From: Isoetes taiwanensis
Lineage: Eukaryota > Streptophyta > Lycopodiopsida > Isoetales > Isoetaceae
Direction of reading: 5' to 3'
Length of the DNA stretch: 64,000 nt
Assembly (NCBI GenBank): GCA_021234155.1
Contig: JAJEKV010000003.1
Span: 28,627,166-28,691,165 of the forward strand
How positions within the stretch are numbered: the first letter of the stretch is position 1; every line of letters begins with the position of its first letter. Position numbers and translations under genes: made by a program. Below the pieces are notes generated by a model. That model did not search any database, had not been told where the DNA came from, and saw only the letters and a program-made list of their open reading frames with translations. Shown here in pieces: positions 1 to 14,129 of this stretch.

Positions 1-460
1 GCAATTTCGCCTCTGTTAGCTAGAGGATTTTTCTAATGGGCTCCAATCCATTTGAACCATTGCAAAAATATTTTGGTACCAGCTGAGTTTGAGAATTCAA
101 AATGCGAACATTCTGGCGCTCCAACTCCGGCATGCAACTTTTGCTTTATAAAACAAACCGAGCTGATACCAGTAGCATTACAATCGGATTAGAGACCAAC
201 CCAAGGACTTTGGATCGAACTTTCTAGAAACGCAACTACATGGCCGCCTCATTTTTTGCCTCTCTTCTATTATTCTCACGCACAATACGATGCCACCTCA
301 TTACCTACAACATAAATGGCATTACTTTATTACATTTAATATTGGCGATTAAATCTAAGCCATTGATCTAGCACATTCTAGGGCCCAGATCAAAAGCCCC
401 AAATAAAGGGGTCATTTGAGGTGGCTTATTTGGGGGCTTAACGTGGGCCGTCCAGATCTG
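1..460. other. AT-rich intergenic stretch with a short hairpin
   Basis: I see no coding region here. A 12-13 bp inverted repeat (AGCCCCAAATAA at 395-406 and TTATTTGGGGGCT at 426-438) could fold into a hairpin with a loop of about 20 nt. The phrase GCCACCTCATTA also occurs in the duplicated block downstream, so this flank probably belongs to the same repeat family. Confidence 0.5.
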
Positions 461-559
461 AAATGGACGGCGGGGATCAAAAGATCTACATTCAATATAA
501 TTGTATATATATAGGTGATATACATTCGACTTCATACACTCCCTCATGGTACAAATACT

Positions 560-2150
<1,591 letters not shown>

Positions 2151-2151
2151 T

Positions 2152-3622
2152 ACAAGTGTTTGTAATATGAGGGACTGCATAAAGCTCGAAGATCCTATGA
2201 AGATTCTCCTAGATTCTATGAAGATTCTCTAAAATTCCATCAAGATTCTCAAAACTTTTAGGAAGATTCCCCTATATTCCCAAAGATTCTCTTGAGATTC
2301 TCTTAGATTCTCCTAGATTCCCAAAGGTTTTCTTAGATTCTTAATGCTCCATAAAGATTCCCCTAGATTCTTAAGATTCTATGGAGATTCCCCTAGATTT
2401 TATTAAGATTCCCAAAGATTCTCTAAAGATTTCCCTAGATTCCAAAAGAATACCCCAAGATTCCTCTATATTCTCCAAGATTCTACCAATATTCTCCTAG
2501 ATTCTCTGAGATTCCATTAAGATTCCCATAGATTCTTAAAGATTTTATGAAGATTCCTCTAGATTCCCAGAGATTCATTTGAGACTCCCTAAGATTCTCT
2601 AAAGATTCGCCTAGATTTTAAAAGAATACCCCAAGATTCCTCTAGATTCTTCAAGAGTCTATCAAGATTCTCCTAGATTCTTCTAGATTCTCTAAGATTC
2701 CATTAAGATTCCTCAAGGTTTTTAAGATTCCCCTAGATTCCCAAAGAAGCGCTTGAGATTCCTATAGATTCTCTTGAGATTCCTCTAGTTCCAATAGATT
2801 CTACGAAGATTTCCCTAGATTCCCCAAGATTACATCAATTTTTCTCTAGGTTCTTAAAGATTTTATCAAGATTCCATTAGATTCCCTTACATTCTCAAAG
2901 ATGCTCTCTTGAGATTATCATAGATTCTCTAAGATTCTCATGATATTCCTCTGGACTCCCTAAGATCCTATAAAGATTATACTAAGATTCCCTCAACTTG
3001 CCATAGATTCCTTGAAAATCGCACATTCCAAAAAAATTCTTAGTGTTCGATCATGTTGGCTCCAACTGCAACAAAATAGTGTCAAAGCACCACTCATTGG
3101 AAAGCTCTCGACGAGAGGAATCCAATAGTGTGAGTCCCACCTTCATCCGACCCCTCTACCGCAAGCTACGTGCTTTTGAAGGCGATTAAGCAAAAAGAAG
3201 CTTCCTAGAATGTCCACTAATAAATGCTTTGCCACCTCATTACTTGTTTTTATTAATGAGGGTGCCACCTCACCTCCTTTTAAAAAAAAAACTAATTTAA
3301 TATTAAAGAGTTAATGGCTAGGATTTATGCTCACCTTTTGATCCAATGGTTAAGATCTGCTACCCCAAATTCACTTTTTGGCATCTTCCTTGCACCTTCC
3401 CCATAAAAATCAAGGGCTAGGATTTCGCCTTCCCCTTTGATCCAATGGTTCACAGATGGGGTGTATGCCCCCATGTATGACTCATGTATGCCCCCATCGA
3501 AATCCAAGGGCTTACGCTACGCCACCTCACCAACTTTTTATCCAAGGGCCAAGATCAAAAATTTATATCCGATATGCCATTTTGTAACTACCCCCATGAG
3601 TTTCTATATACATATTAAGATA
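2152..3622. repeat. 1.48 kb tandem duplication, copy 2
   Basis: The second copy, offset by about 1481 bp at the left and 1472 bp at the right, differing from copy 1 by scattered substitutions and small indels. The 66-residue ORFs seen in both copies differ only where the copy borders fall, so they are by-products of the duplication. Confidence 0.93.
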
Positions 3623-3714
3623 AGAGAAATATGGTAGAGGTATATAAAATATGAGGTATATTTTCTTAGGAAATTTTCGTATAAGGGATAATTTCTCTTA
3701 ACCCTATGCACGCA

Positions 3715-3722
3715 CATGCCAT
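3715..3722. repeat. hAT target site duplication, left
   Basis: CATGCCAT directly precedes the terminal CAGGGATAGGTTC and is matched exactly after the other terminus at 6599-6606. Eight base pairs is the canonical hAT target duplication length. Confidence 0.88.
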
Positions 3723-6598
3723 CAGGGATAGGTTCTGTACGTACGAAATTATTTTTCCAGACGTATAAAGTCCAAAAATACGTATTTTTAGGTTAAATAC
3801 ATATTTTTCGTATTTTTAACCCAAGGAATAGGAAAAAAAAAAATTTTAAACCTTCGATTTTGCTTTTACGCTGAACTTTTTTTCAAGGTAGTTTAAACTG
3901 AAAGGTTTCGCTTACGGGAAAATTCAAAAAAAAAAAAATCCTTTTAGTCTGGAAAACCCAAACCGTTATACTTGAAAAACAAGCATCAATAAGCAGTTCT
4001 TAACACATACAGGTGCATATGAGTTAAGACTTAGACAAGGTCAATTATCAGGGCGTGTGTGGAAGTGTCACCCGAAAGTAGATCCCTCAAATTTTGTGAA
4101 ATCCTGTTATGAGCTTCTGGCAATTCAAGATGAGCTGCCTCCCTCGGACGGGTGGAGTCTTCGTGTGCTTGGGGATGACCGGGTTTATCCGAGATGGGTG
4201 TGGAACCCACCCGCCTCCCAAGATTCGGGTATTGCCGCGGGCGATTGTGCACCGCTCTCGAGGGTGAACACGTGGGTTCACGGGATCAACCCACCGGATC
4301 GTGACTTGTGTCCTATGTGTGGTGGACGTGTGGAGACCCGGAACACCAAGATGTTTCTCTCTCCTCAGATATCCAGCCCGGCATGGCGGTGGGTTCCGCC
4401 TATTTCATACCCGCCCTCCAGCCCAAGAGGTTCTTTGGGGGTATACCCTAGTGTGGTCCCAGCTTGAGTCCGGGCCTTTCATCCGTGTAAAGCATGGTTG
4501 TTGTGGCTCATTTGGAAGCTTAACGACGCATGAAGGTGTTCGTGAATGCGTAGATGCGACCAAAGCTTTGGTTCCGAGTTGGTGAGGTACAAACTATATC
4601 TTTCGTACCTGGCGTCCCCTCGGAAAGAGCAGGTCAAAGCAGCGGTCTGGGAAAGAACCCTCCACATTGTAGACACTTTGGGGAGATTTGTGGCATGAGT
4701 TGTAGATAGGTACACATGTTAAGTGGGTGCTTGCTCTGGTGTGGGCAAGAGTACCCTAATACCGCTCTTCTTGTATTTTTTCTGGATTAATATTAGTTAA
4801 TGTGATCCTTCAAAAAAAAAAAAAACATTTCCATATATTCAATGTGAAAATATCCCTTACATTTCATAATAGACATAATAAAACCTGTGTTTCCAGCACA
4901 ATACTGCTCCAACAATTATTACGAGCAAGTAGAATACCTTCATCAATAGTAGCACATCAAGATTGAAATTCTCAGAGTATAAATATACAATCTCCACATC
5001 ATATTTTCCAACCGAAAGGCGTATTTCCAGCTCCTTATTTATAAGAAAGCAAAACAGAGAGTAGAGGACCCTGTTACCTGCAGTAGAACCAAAGGACGGT
5101 TAGCCAAATTCATGGGTAAAAGCCTAAGCTACTAGCAGGCGTCATGGGGTCCTCTAAGGTTATCCCCCTTCGCACTGCTTGCAATCAGTAAATACTTAAC
5201 ATAATAGATAAAGAATGCAATAATAATCTTTATCCAATGGTAAACTATAGTTATAGAATCACAATGGTCTGATTTGGCTGTCTACATTAATACATTTTCA
5301 TTAAAATCTTAAAGCTCTATCTGTGCAGTCCAGCAAAAGTGAGAGTAACTAGATTAATAGCATCATTTATGAAGATGCAGCAATTACAAATATATCCCAT
5401 GTGTCTGTCCAGCAACCATATTATTAGCATAAGCTTTAAGCCTACAGCTTACCGATTTATACCATGCTTTCATAAAATATGCCTCATGCTTTAACATCAG
5501 CATCCAATAATATAAATCTATATCTATCCTATCATTTACAATTTTCCAAAACATATTAATGCCAGCAAATGCCTCTATCTACATAAAAAAAGCATTTAAT
5601 AAGCAATCAAACCCAAACCTGATTAGCTTGAGTGGGATTCGCATCCTTGCCAGTGCCGTCAGTTAGATTATCACCACTAGTATGGCGAACAGTATAACCA
5701 CCTTGTCTTGCTGCTCTTTTGAGCCACCAATTCAGTCATAATGCTGATCCCAGTATTCCCAACTTGCCTTTCTGAGCACAGCATTTGCAATATTGCTATC
5801 CTATCCTTCATGGTCGCCTCCCGTTGCTAAGAATTTGCTTCAGTCATATGAACACTATCATATTAGTCACTCCGCGCAATGGCAGATCTCTCGTGGTGGG
5901 CAGCTCCTATTGAACCTTATTGCAGTAGAATGCCATGGCCGAACCCTAGCTTTATACACAACCCTAAAATCGAAAATGCCCTTGCTACTGTACAGTAGTT
6001 ATTTCTGGCCGTTTGCCACAGCTTTCATTTTTACATTATTTGTATTTTTACACGACCAAATGCATACCATATGTGTTAAGGTTATGTGGTTAAAATTCAA
6101 TTTGCCATATCCCCAATAATGGTAAACACATTAAAACATCCCTTTCCATAATGCACTACTACTCATGAACCAACATGCAATCGCCAAAGCCCTTGCTACT
6201 GACAACTCTACGGTACAAATGCAAAGTATATACCTTATGAGGTAGTGCCATCAGATCTTAAATGCCATATCTTTTCCGATAGCTCAAGGCCATAAACCAT
6301 CACAAATGCCTGCCAAATTAGATACCTAGCCATCAAACACTCATGTATTTATGGCACAATTCAATGTGGCACGCCAGGCGAGGGTCACTGCAATTAATTT
6401 TTTTTTTTAGTTTAAACTGAAGGTTTCGTTTTTTTTTTTTTTTTAGTAAGTTTAAACCGGTTTTTTACGCAAAAAAATTTCCGACGCCCGAAATTTTTTT
6501 TTGCCATATTTTTGACGTATTATACTTCAAATTAGTGCCGTATTATTCGAATAATACGTATTGAGTATAAAACGTATACAGTATTGAACCTATCCCTG
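3723..6598. mobile_element. hAT-like DNA transposon, apparently non-autonomous
   Basis: The ends are CAGGGATAGGTTC at 3723 and the inverse GAACCTATCCCTG ending at 6598. A perfect 8-bp target duplication and a CAGGG terminus fit the hAT superfamily. Subterminal DNA at both ends is rich in CGTATT-type motifs, including a perfect 20-bp palindrome at 6539-6558, as expected of transposase-binding repeats. No hAT transposase, BED zinc finger or dimerisation domain is visible. The interior instead carries a nested LINE 3' end at about 4030-4825 and otherwise shows no convincing gene (4826-6367). The 3' terminal 230 bp were later included in a tandem triplication. Confidence 0.82.
4030..4825 (+). pseudogene. 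LINE 3' end nested in the hAT element
   Basis: This stretch reads as the C-terminal part of a plant LINE ORF2. It has a zinc-binding-like LCPMCGGRVET motif as in zf-RVT, then, in a shifted frame, a WLLWLIWKLND segment resembling the tryptophan-rich tail of these proteins. It ends in CCTTCAAAAAAAAAAAAA, the typical tail of plant LINEs. Several frameshifts make it non-functional. I did not find a clear target duplication, so the 5' border is approximate. Confidence 0.5.
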
Positions 6599-8738
6599 CA
6601 TGCCATATAGACTTTACATTAGGTGCATCCCCCGGGACAGGGTAGCGTAGAAGATGAAAATACATCAACATCACAAGGACTAGCATGGCAACATTCTCCT
6701 ACCCAAGCGCCAACTGTGCCATTAAAATTTTAATCGAGAACAAAGAATTTATCTATTCGTACTCTTCTTTTGCTAGTAGTACTCATTCAGATCAAGGAGT
6801 TTTATGCTTCATGCTTGATATCTCTGCTCATGTTCTCTATTCCAGGTCGGAGGGAACAGTGTTAAAGAGCAATATCTCCATCAATATTTTAACAGGAGTG
6901 GTTTTAGAAAACTTTTCGTAAAACAAAGGCATCCAAGCCGAGCATTTCTAGAAGTATGCCGGTGGCAAACAATCATCGTGGCATTTAAACAAGTTACACT
7001 TGATGACTGTTGATTTTCCTTCCGTGTCTACCTCCTCAATGTCCGGTTTATAAGAGTGCAAGAAGGCGCAGTTGATCCACTTCTAGACCGGTCCTAGTAC
7101 CCTATCACTTCTTGAAGAATGTCAAGGTGGGAGAGGTTAAATAGTTCAATTTTTCATGTTCCGCAACTAGATTCAAGTTCTTCATTGGGCTCCCATTTAA
7201 TTTGCCTATTTGCCTCCAATTCAATTCTGATCAATGCAAATCATTTATTCAACAAAGTTGTAGAACCTTGCATATAAGCCTGGACTGCTGTGAATTCAGC
7301 AAATGCCAAGGTTGGACAAGGGGTCATGGCCTTTGAATTGTCCAGAAGATGTATCTTTCCAATGTGATGAGCAAGTTTGTCTTTTATGCTATGCTTAAAG
7401 CATGCACAACTTTCTTGCATTTGAGGCTTATCCATAATAATATTATCACAGACAGACTTGAAATGGATTTGTTCATTAGCGGCGTACTGGTTGGCATGTA
7501 TAGCAACATGCCTTACTGTGAACAAAAGCCAAGCAGATCCTTTACGCAAAAATGCCAAGCAGCTACAGACTAATCTGTAACAACCAGCATATGAAATGCA
7601 AGGACCAGCATTAACATGATTCTCACAGCACTAAATTGTCACATTCCTTTTCTTTCTATTTGACATCTGAAAAGAGTGATTCTTGAAAATTGTCTTTGCA
7701 CTCCATCAATTGACTATTTCTAGCTGCTGATGTTGTTAAGCCAGCAAAAGACCACGTAGCAATACAAATATCTTGAGGAATCCCAACATGCTGTCTCCAA
7801 GTAACCTACCCCCCACTTTCACTATATTTTTGCATCCATCTAGATAATAACACTCGATCATCTTGAGCAAACAACTATTTATAATTGCATATGATTGGTT
7901 GAACTCTTCCTACAATAAAAGATTTAAATCGCTATTTTGAAACTCACATTTCAAGTTAAGTAATAGAGAATGCTTCTTCTCTTCACTATAAAGAATTGTC
8001 AGCTCTGCCTTGTGGTTCCTCTTTCTAAGATAAACAATCTAATAAGATTTTTGTGGAAAAAAGGCAACTAGAAATGGAAGGATCTTTCTAAAGCACAATT
8101 TCATTATAATGGGAAAATTTTTAGAATATTGGAATTGTTTAATTATAGACCTTATGCAGGGGTTGTATACACGTGTACACCGTGTATCATACATATGTTG
8201 TGTACACTACATGAATATTTAGAAAACATATTAACACGGTATCATACACCCACTTCGAAACACAATATGTATGACAGATATTACTGGAGGCCACGGTACT
8301 ATGGTCAGCCCCTTCCCCTGCGAGGTCTAACCCACCCAACTGGGTTAGGAAACTAGAGCTCACGCTCATCCCAACCTATTGGGGTGCCTAGACAATATAA
8401 AAAGTAATTTCACATAATCAATGTCACGGAAGAAGAGCAGACCCAACTCCACAAAGTTGTTGTACTCGTGGTAGTACTTGTTAATAAGGCCATACATCTG
8501 TCCCTTACTAGTTTCAGAATGATCTCTAGTATGTATTGATCCAGAGAGTGTGCATAATAACCAGAAGGAAGCACATCACTCAACTGGTGTAGCCTCTCGT
8601 CCAGATCAGGAGGAGGTTCAAGAATTCCCACTGTAAGTCTCCTCCAGCATTCAGATGGATTAATTTCCATCAGTGGTTCATGACCACAAGGAAATCGCTC
8701 GAGAATAAAGTTCATCGAAGCTCCTTGGTGGGACTGTG
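6368..8738. repeat. Tandem triplication, unit A
   Basis: The first of three direct units of about 2.38 kb. Each starts with the last 230-240 bp of the hAT element and runs about 2.15 kb into flanking DNA, ending at GGGACTGTGGCG. The shared GTGGC at the left (6366) and right borders is a likely junction microhomology. This unit carries the most small differences, many at CAG or CTG positions. Confidence 0.93.
6599..6606. repeat. hAT target site duplication, right
   Basis: CATGCCAT follows the element's CCCTG terminus and matches 3715-3722 exactly. The same terminus-plus-CATGCCAT junction recurs after 8979 and 11366 because the flanking DNA was triplicated after insertion. Confidence 0.88.
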
Positions 8739-9192
8739 GCGCGCCAGGCGAGGGTCACTGCAATTAATTTTTTTTTTTTTTTTTTTTTTTAGTTTAAACC
8801 GGAAGGTTTCGCTTTTTTTTTTTAAGTTTAAACCGGAGCAGAAGGATTTACGCAAAAATTTCCGACGCCCGAAATTTTTTTTTGCCACATTTTTGACGTA
8901 TTATACTTCAAATTAGTGCCGTATTATTCGAATAATACGTATTGAGTATAAAACGTATACAGTATTGAACCTATCCCTGCATGCCATATAGACTTTACAT
9001 TAGGTGCATCCCCCGGGACAGGGTAGCGTAGAAGATGAAAATACATCAACATCACAAGGACTAGCATGGCAACATTCTCCTACCCAAGCGCCAACTGTGC
9101 CATTAAAATTTTAATCTGAGAACAAAGAATTTATCTATTCTGTACTCTTCTTTGCTAGTAGTACTCATTCAGATCAAGGAGTTTTATGCTTC

Positions 9193-9528
9193 ATGCTTGA
9201 TATCTCTGCTCATGTTCTCTATTCCAGGTCGGAGGGAACAGTGTTAAAGAGCAATATCTCCATCAATATTTTAACAGGAGTGGTTTTAGAAAACTTTTCA
9301 GAAACAAAGGCATCCAAGCTGAGCATTTCTAGAAGTATGCCAGTGGCAAACAATCATCAGGTGGCATTTAAACAAGTTACACTTGATGACTCTGTTGATT
9401 TTCCTTCCGTGTCTACCTCCTCAATGTCCAGTTATAAGAGTGCAGTAAGGCGCAGTGATCCACTTCTAGACCGTCCTAGTACCCTATCACTTCTTGAAGA
9501 ATGTCGTAAGGTGGGAGAGGTTAAATAG
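9193..9528 (+). CDS. Unrecognised Ser-rich ORF, exon-like (also 11580-11915)
   Basis: A 111-residue open frame beginning MLDISAHVLYSRSEG and ending LSLLEECRKVGEVK, identical in units B and C. In unit A (about 6685-7135) the same protein is split by several small indels. The frame stays open upstream of the Met through about 23 codons, so this may be an internal exon. Composition is protein-like: a Ser-rich middle and a charged C-terminus. I recognise no family and see no membrane segment. Conservation between units reflects recent duplication and is not evidence of selection. Confidence 0.35.
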   Translation: MLDISAHVLYSRSEGTVLKSNISINILTGVVLENFSETKASKLSISRSMPVANNHQVAFKQVTLDDSVDFPSVSTSSMSSYKSAVRRSDPLLDRPSTLSLLEECRKVGEVK

Positions 9529-9624
9529 TTCAATTTTTCATGTTCCGCAACTAGATTCAAGTTCTTCATTGGGCTCCCATTTAATTTGCCTATTTGCCTC
9601 CAATTCAATTCTGATCAATGCAAA

Positions 9625-9942
9625 TCATTTATTCAACAAAGTTGTAGAACCTTGCATATAAGCCTGGACTGCTGTGAATTCAGCAAATGCCAAGGTTGGA
9701 CAAGGGGTCATGGCCTTTGAATTGTCCAGAAGATGTATCTTTCCAATGTGATGAGCAAGTTTGTCTTTTATGCTATGCTTAAAGCATGCACAACTTTCTT
9801 GCATTTGAGGCTTATCCATAATAATATTATCACAGACAGACTTGAAATGGATTTGTTCATTAGCGGCGTACTGGTTGGCATGTATAGCAACATGCCTTAC
9901 TGTGAACAAAAGCCAAGCAGATCCTTTACGCAAAAATGCCAA
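9625..9942 (-). CDS. Unrecognised ORF repeated three times (also 7241-7558, 12012-12329)
   Basis: A 105-residue - strand frame starting MAFLRKGSAWLLFTVRHVAI, with several Cys and His residues, ending TTLLNK. It is present intact in all three units. It may be a downstream exon of the - strand gene piece at 13187-13600, because order and strand agree, but no clear splice sites join them. I recognise no domain. Confidence 0.35.
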   Translation of the reverse strand: MAFLRKGSAWLLFTVRHVAIHANQYAANEQIHFKSVCDNIIMDKPQMQESCACFKHSIKDKLAHHIGKIHLLDNSKAMTPCPTLAFAEFTAVQAYMQGSTTLLNK

Positions 9943-11124
9943 GCGACTACTGGACTAACTCAGAATAACCAAAGATATGAAATGCAAGGACCAGCATTAA
10001 CATGATTCTCACAGCACTAAATTGTCACATTCCTTTTCTTTCTATTTGACATCTGAAAAGAGTGATTCTTGAAAATTGTCTTTGCACTCCATCAATTGAC
10101 TATTTCTAGCTGCTGATGTTGTTAAGCCAAAGAAAAGACCACGTAGCAATACAAATATCTTGAGGAATCCCAACATGCTGTCTCCAAGTAACCTACCCCC
10201 CACTTTCACTATATTTTTGCATCCATCTAGATAATAACACTCGATCATCTTGAGCAAACAACTATTTATAATTGCATATGATTGGTTGAACTCTTCCTAC
10301 AACAAAAAGATTTAAATCGCTATTTTGAAACTCACATTTCAAGTTAAGTAATAGAGAATGCTTCTTCTCTTCACTATAAAGAATTGTCATTTCGCCTTGT
10401 GGTTCCTCTTTCTAAGATAAACAATCTAATAAGATTTTTGTGGAAAAAGGCAAACCAGAAATGGAAGGATCTTTCTAAAGCACAATTTCATTATAATGGG
10501 AAAATTTTTAGAATATTGGAATTGTTTAATTATAGACCTTATGCGGGGGTTGTATACACGTGTACAGTACCCGTGTATCATACATATGTTGTGTACACTA
10601 CATGAATATTTAGAAAACATATTAACACTCAGATCATACACCCACTTCAAACACAATATGTATGATGATATTATCGAGGCCACGGTACTCATGGTTGACC
10701 CTTCCCTGCGAGGTCTAACCCACCCAACCTGGTTAGGGAAACTAGAGCTCACGCTCATCCCAACCTATTGGGGTGCCTAGACAATATAAAAAGTAATTTC
10801 ACATAATCAATGTCACGGAAGAAGAGCAGACCCAACTCCACAAAGTTGTTGTACTCGTGGTAGTACTTGTTAATAAGGCCATACATCTGTCCCTTACTAG
10901 TTTCAGAATGATCTCTAGTATGTATTGATCCAGAGAGTGTGCATAATAACCAGAAGGAAGCACATCACTCAACTGGTGTAGCCTCTCGTCCAGATCAGGA
11001 GGAGGTTCAAGAATTCCCACCGTAAGTCTCCTCCAAAGATTCGGGATGGATTAATTTCCATCGGTGGTTCATGACCACAAGGAAATCGCTTCGAGAATAA
11101 AGTTCATCGAAGCTCCTTGGTGGG

Positions 11125-13512
11125 ACTGTGGCGGCGCCGTGGCAGGGTCACTGCAATTAATTTTTTTTTTTTTTTTTTAAACCGAAGGTTTCGCTTTTTT
11201 AAGTTTTGGCGTAGTTTAAACCGAAGGTTTCGCTTACGCAAAAAATTTCCGACGCCCGAAATTTTTTTTTGCCATATTTTTGACGTATTATACTTCAAAT
11301 TAGTGCCGTATTATTCGAATAATACGTATTGAGTATAAAACGTATACAGTATTGAACCTATCCCTGCATGCCATATAGACTTTACATTAGGTGCATCCCC
11401 CGGGACAGGGTAGCGTAGAAGATGAAAATACATCAACATCACAAGGACTAGCATGGCAACATTCTCCTACCCAAGCGCCAACTGTGCCATTAAAATTTTA
11501 ATCTGAGAACAAAGAATTTATCTATTCTGTACTCTTCTTTGCTAGTAGTACTCATTCAGATCAAGGAGTTTTATGCTTCATGCTTGATATCTCTGCTCAT
11601 GTTCTCTATTCCAGGTCGGAGGGAACAGTGTTAAAGAGCAATATCTCCATCAATATTTTAACAGGAGTGGTTTTAGAAAACTTTTCAGAAACAAAGGCAT
11701 CCAAGCTGAGCATTTCTAGAAGTATGCCAGTGGCAAACAATCATCAGGTGGCATTTAAACAAGTTACACTTGATGACTCTGTTGATTTTCCTTCCGTGTC
11801 TACCTCCTCAATGTCCAGTTATAAGAGTGCAGTAAGGCGCAGTGATCCACTTCTAGACCGTCCTAGTACCCTATCACTTCTTGAAGAATGTCGTAAGGTG
11901 GGAGAGGTTAAATAGTTCAATTTTTCATGTTCCGCAACTAGATTCAAGTTCTTCATTGGGCTCCCATTTAATTTGCCTATTTGCCTCCAATTCAATTCTG
12001 ATCAATGCAAATCATTTATTCAACAAAGTTGTAGAACCTTGCATATAAGCCTGGACTGCTGTGAATTCAGCAAATGCCAAGGTTGGACAAGGGGTCATGG
12101 CCTTTGAATTGTCCAGAAGATGTATCTTTCCAATGTGATGAGCAAGTTTGTCTTTTATGCTATGCTTAAAGCATGCACAACTTTCTTGCATTTGAGGCTT
12201 ATCCATAATAATATTATCACAGACAGACTTGAAATGGATTTGTTCATTAGCGGCGTACTGGTTGGCATGTATAGCAACATGCCTTACTGTGAACAAAAGC
12301 CAAGCAGATCCTTTACGCAAAAATGCCAAGCGACTCTGAGACTAACTCAGAACAACCAAAGATATGAAATGCAAGGACCAGCATTAACATGATTCTCACA
12401 GCACTAAATTGTCACATTCCTTTTCTTTCTATTTGACATCTGAAAAGAGTGATTCTTGAAAATTGTCTTTGCACTCCATCAATTGACTATTTCTAGCTGC
12501 TGATGTTGTTAAGCCAGCAAAAGACCACGTAGCAATACAAATATCTTGAGGAATCCCAACATGCTGTCTCCAAGTAACCTACCCCCCACTTTCACTATAT
12601 TTTTGCATCCATCTAGATAATAACACTCGATCATCTTGAGCAAACAACTATTTATAATTGCATATGATTGGTTGAACTCTTCCTACAATAAAAGATTTAA
12701 ATCGCTATTTTGAAACTCACATTTCAAGTTAAGTAATAGAGAATGCTTCTTCTCTTCACTATAAAGAATTGTCAGCTCTGCCTTGTGGTTCCTCTTTCTA
12801 AGATAAACAATCTAATAAGATTTTTTGTGGAAAAAGGCAACCAGAAATGGAAGGATCTTTCTAAAGCACAATTTCATTATAATGGGAAAATTTTTAGAAT
12901 ATTGGAATTGTTTAATTATAGACCTTATGCAGGGGTTGTATACACGTGTACAGTACCCGTGTATCATACATATGTTGTGTACACTACATGAATATTTAGA
13001 AAACATATTAACACGGTATCATACACCCACTTCGAAACACAATATGTATGACAGATATTACTGGAGGCCACGGTACTATGGTCAGCCCCTTCCCCTGCGA
13101 GGTCTAACCCACCCAACTGGGTTAGGAAACTAGAGCTCACGCTCATCCCAACCTATTGGGGTGCCTAGACAATATAAAAAGTAATTTCACATAATCAATG
13201 TCACGGAAGAAGAGCAGACCCAACTCCACAAAGTTGTTGTACTCGTGGTAGTACTTGTTAATAAGGCCATACATCTGTCCCTTACTAGTTTCAGAATGAT
13301 CTCTAGTATGTATTGATCCAGAGAGTGTGCATAATAACCAGAAGGAAGCACATCACTCAACTGGTGTAGCCTCTCGTCCAGATCAGGAGGAGGTTCAAGA
13401 ATTCCCACTGTAAGTCTCCTCCAGCATTCAGATGGATTAATTTCCATCAGTGGTTCATGACCACAAGGAAATCGCTCGAGAATAAAGTTCATCGAAGCTC
13501 CTTGGTGGGACT
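11125..13512. repeat. Tandem triplication, unit C
   Basis: The third unit, with its copied hAT terminus ending at 11366. Only here does the sequence continue past GTGGCGC into the unique DNA that must have been the original right flank, giving a longer open frame on the - strand (13187-13579). Confidence 0.93.
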
Positions 13513-13600
13513 GTGGCGCAATCTCTAAGAAATGGTCAAACAGCTCATCTTGAGTCGGTGCAAAGAAGGCCTGGGGCATGCTTGCAGGCTTTCTGGAGAA
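13150..13600 (-). pseudogene. Exon of an unrecognised gene; partial copies in units A and B
   Basis: The - strand frame reads MPQAFFAPTQDELFDHFLEI and continues through a Pro/Leu-rich stretch to LEIILKLVRD. A single-base frame change at a CAG (about 13280) then leads to a frame that looks equally coding, with MYGLINKYYHEYNNFVELGL. Restoring one base there would give one continuous protein of about 150 residues. Partial copies lie at 8400-8715 and 10790-11100, lacking the first 29 residues. The regular composition suggests a genuine exon, but I cannot name the family. Confidence 0.45.
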
Positions 13601-13637
13601 GCCCAGGGAGGATTGTGTTGGAGATTAATCATTTGCA

Positions 13638-13890
13638 AAAGCAAACAAGGAGCAAGGAATAGGAACAAGGAACAAGGAGCGAGGAGCAAGGAGCAAGGAA
13701 CATGGAGCAAGGAGCAAGGAACACGGAGAAAGGAACACGGAGAAAGGAACACGGAGAAAGGAACATGGAGCAAGGAACACGGAACACGGAGCACGCAAGG
13801 AACAAAAGAAGGAGCAAGGAACATGGAGCAAGTAATACAGAAAACACAAGGAACAAGGAGCAGACAAGGGTGAGAAGGGAAAGCAAGGTG
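13638..13890. repeat. Purine-rich minisatellite (GGAGCAAGGAACA family)
   Basis: About 250 bp of alternating GGAGCAAGGAACA and GGAGAAAGGAACACG type units, almost all purine on the + strand. It creates Ser/Cys/Leu/Pro-rich and Lys/Glu-rich ORFs in several frames that should not be annotated. Downstream to about 14110 lies a weaker AATGCTAA-like repetitive, AT-rich stretch. Confidence 0.9.
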
Positions 13891-14129
13891 AAAGAATTTA
13901 TAGCTGCAGATCCAATAATATGAAATATTATACCAATAATGATAATGCTTAAGTATTATACCAAAATGCTGAAGTATTACATCAATAATGCTGATAATGC
14001 TAAAGGTACACCAATAATTCTAGAATACTGAAAGTATACAAAATAATGTCAAAAGGCGTAAGTATACCATAACGCCAATAATGCTAACTAAATATAGCTA
14101 TTGATGCATTACCATTATAGTCAAAGGAG

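Larger units (their letters stand above)
8739..11124. repeat. Tandem triplication, unit B
   Basis: The second unit, with its copied hAT terminus ending at 8979. It preserves the + strand ORF at 9193-9528 and the - strand ORF at 9625-9942 intact. Local differences from units A and C (for example near 10125, 10626, 10670 and 11035) again cluster at CAG/CTG. Confidence 0.93.

Noticed and set aside
7349-7573. + strand ORFs opposite the MAFLRKG frame (also at 9733 and 12120)
   Set aside because: Antisense shadows of the longer - strand frame; neither has more than weak support.
13525-13923. Ser/Cys/Leu/Pro-rich ORFs in three - strand frames and Lys/Glu-rich + frames
   Set aside because: All arise from the purine-rich minisatellite; several overlapping frames are open at once.
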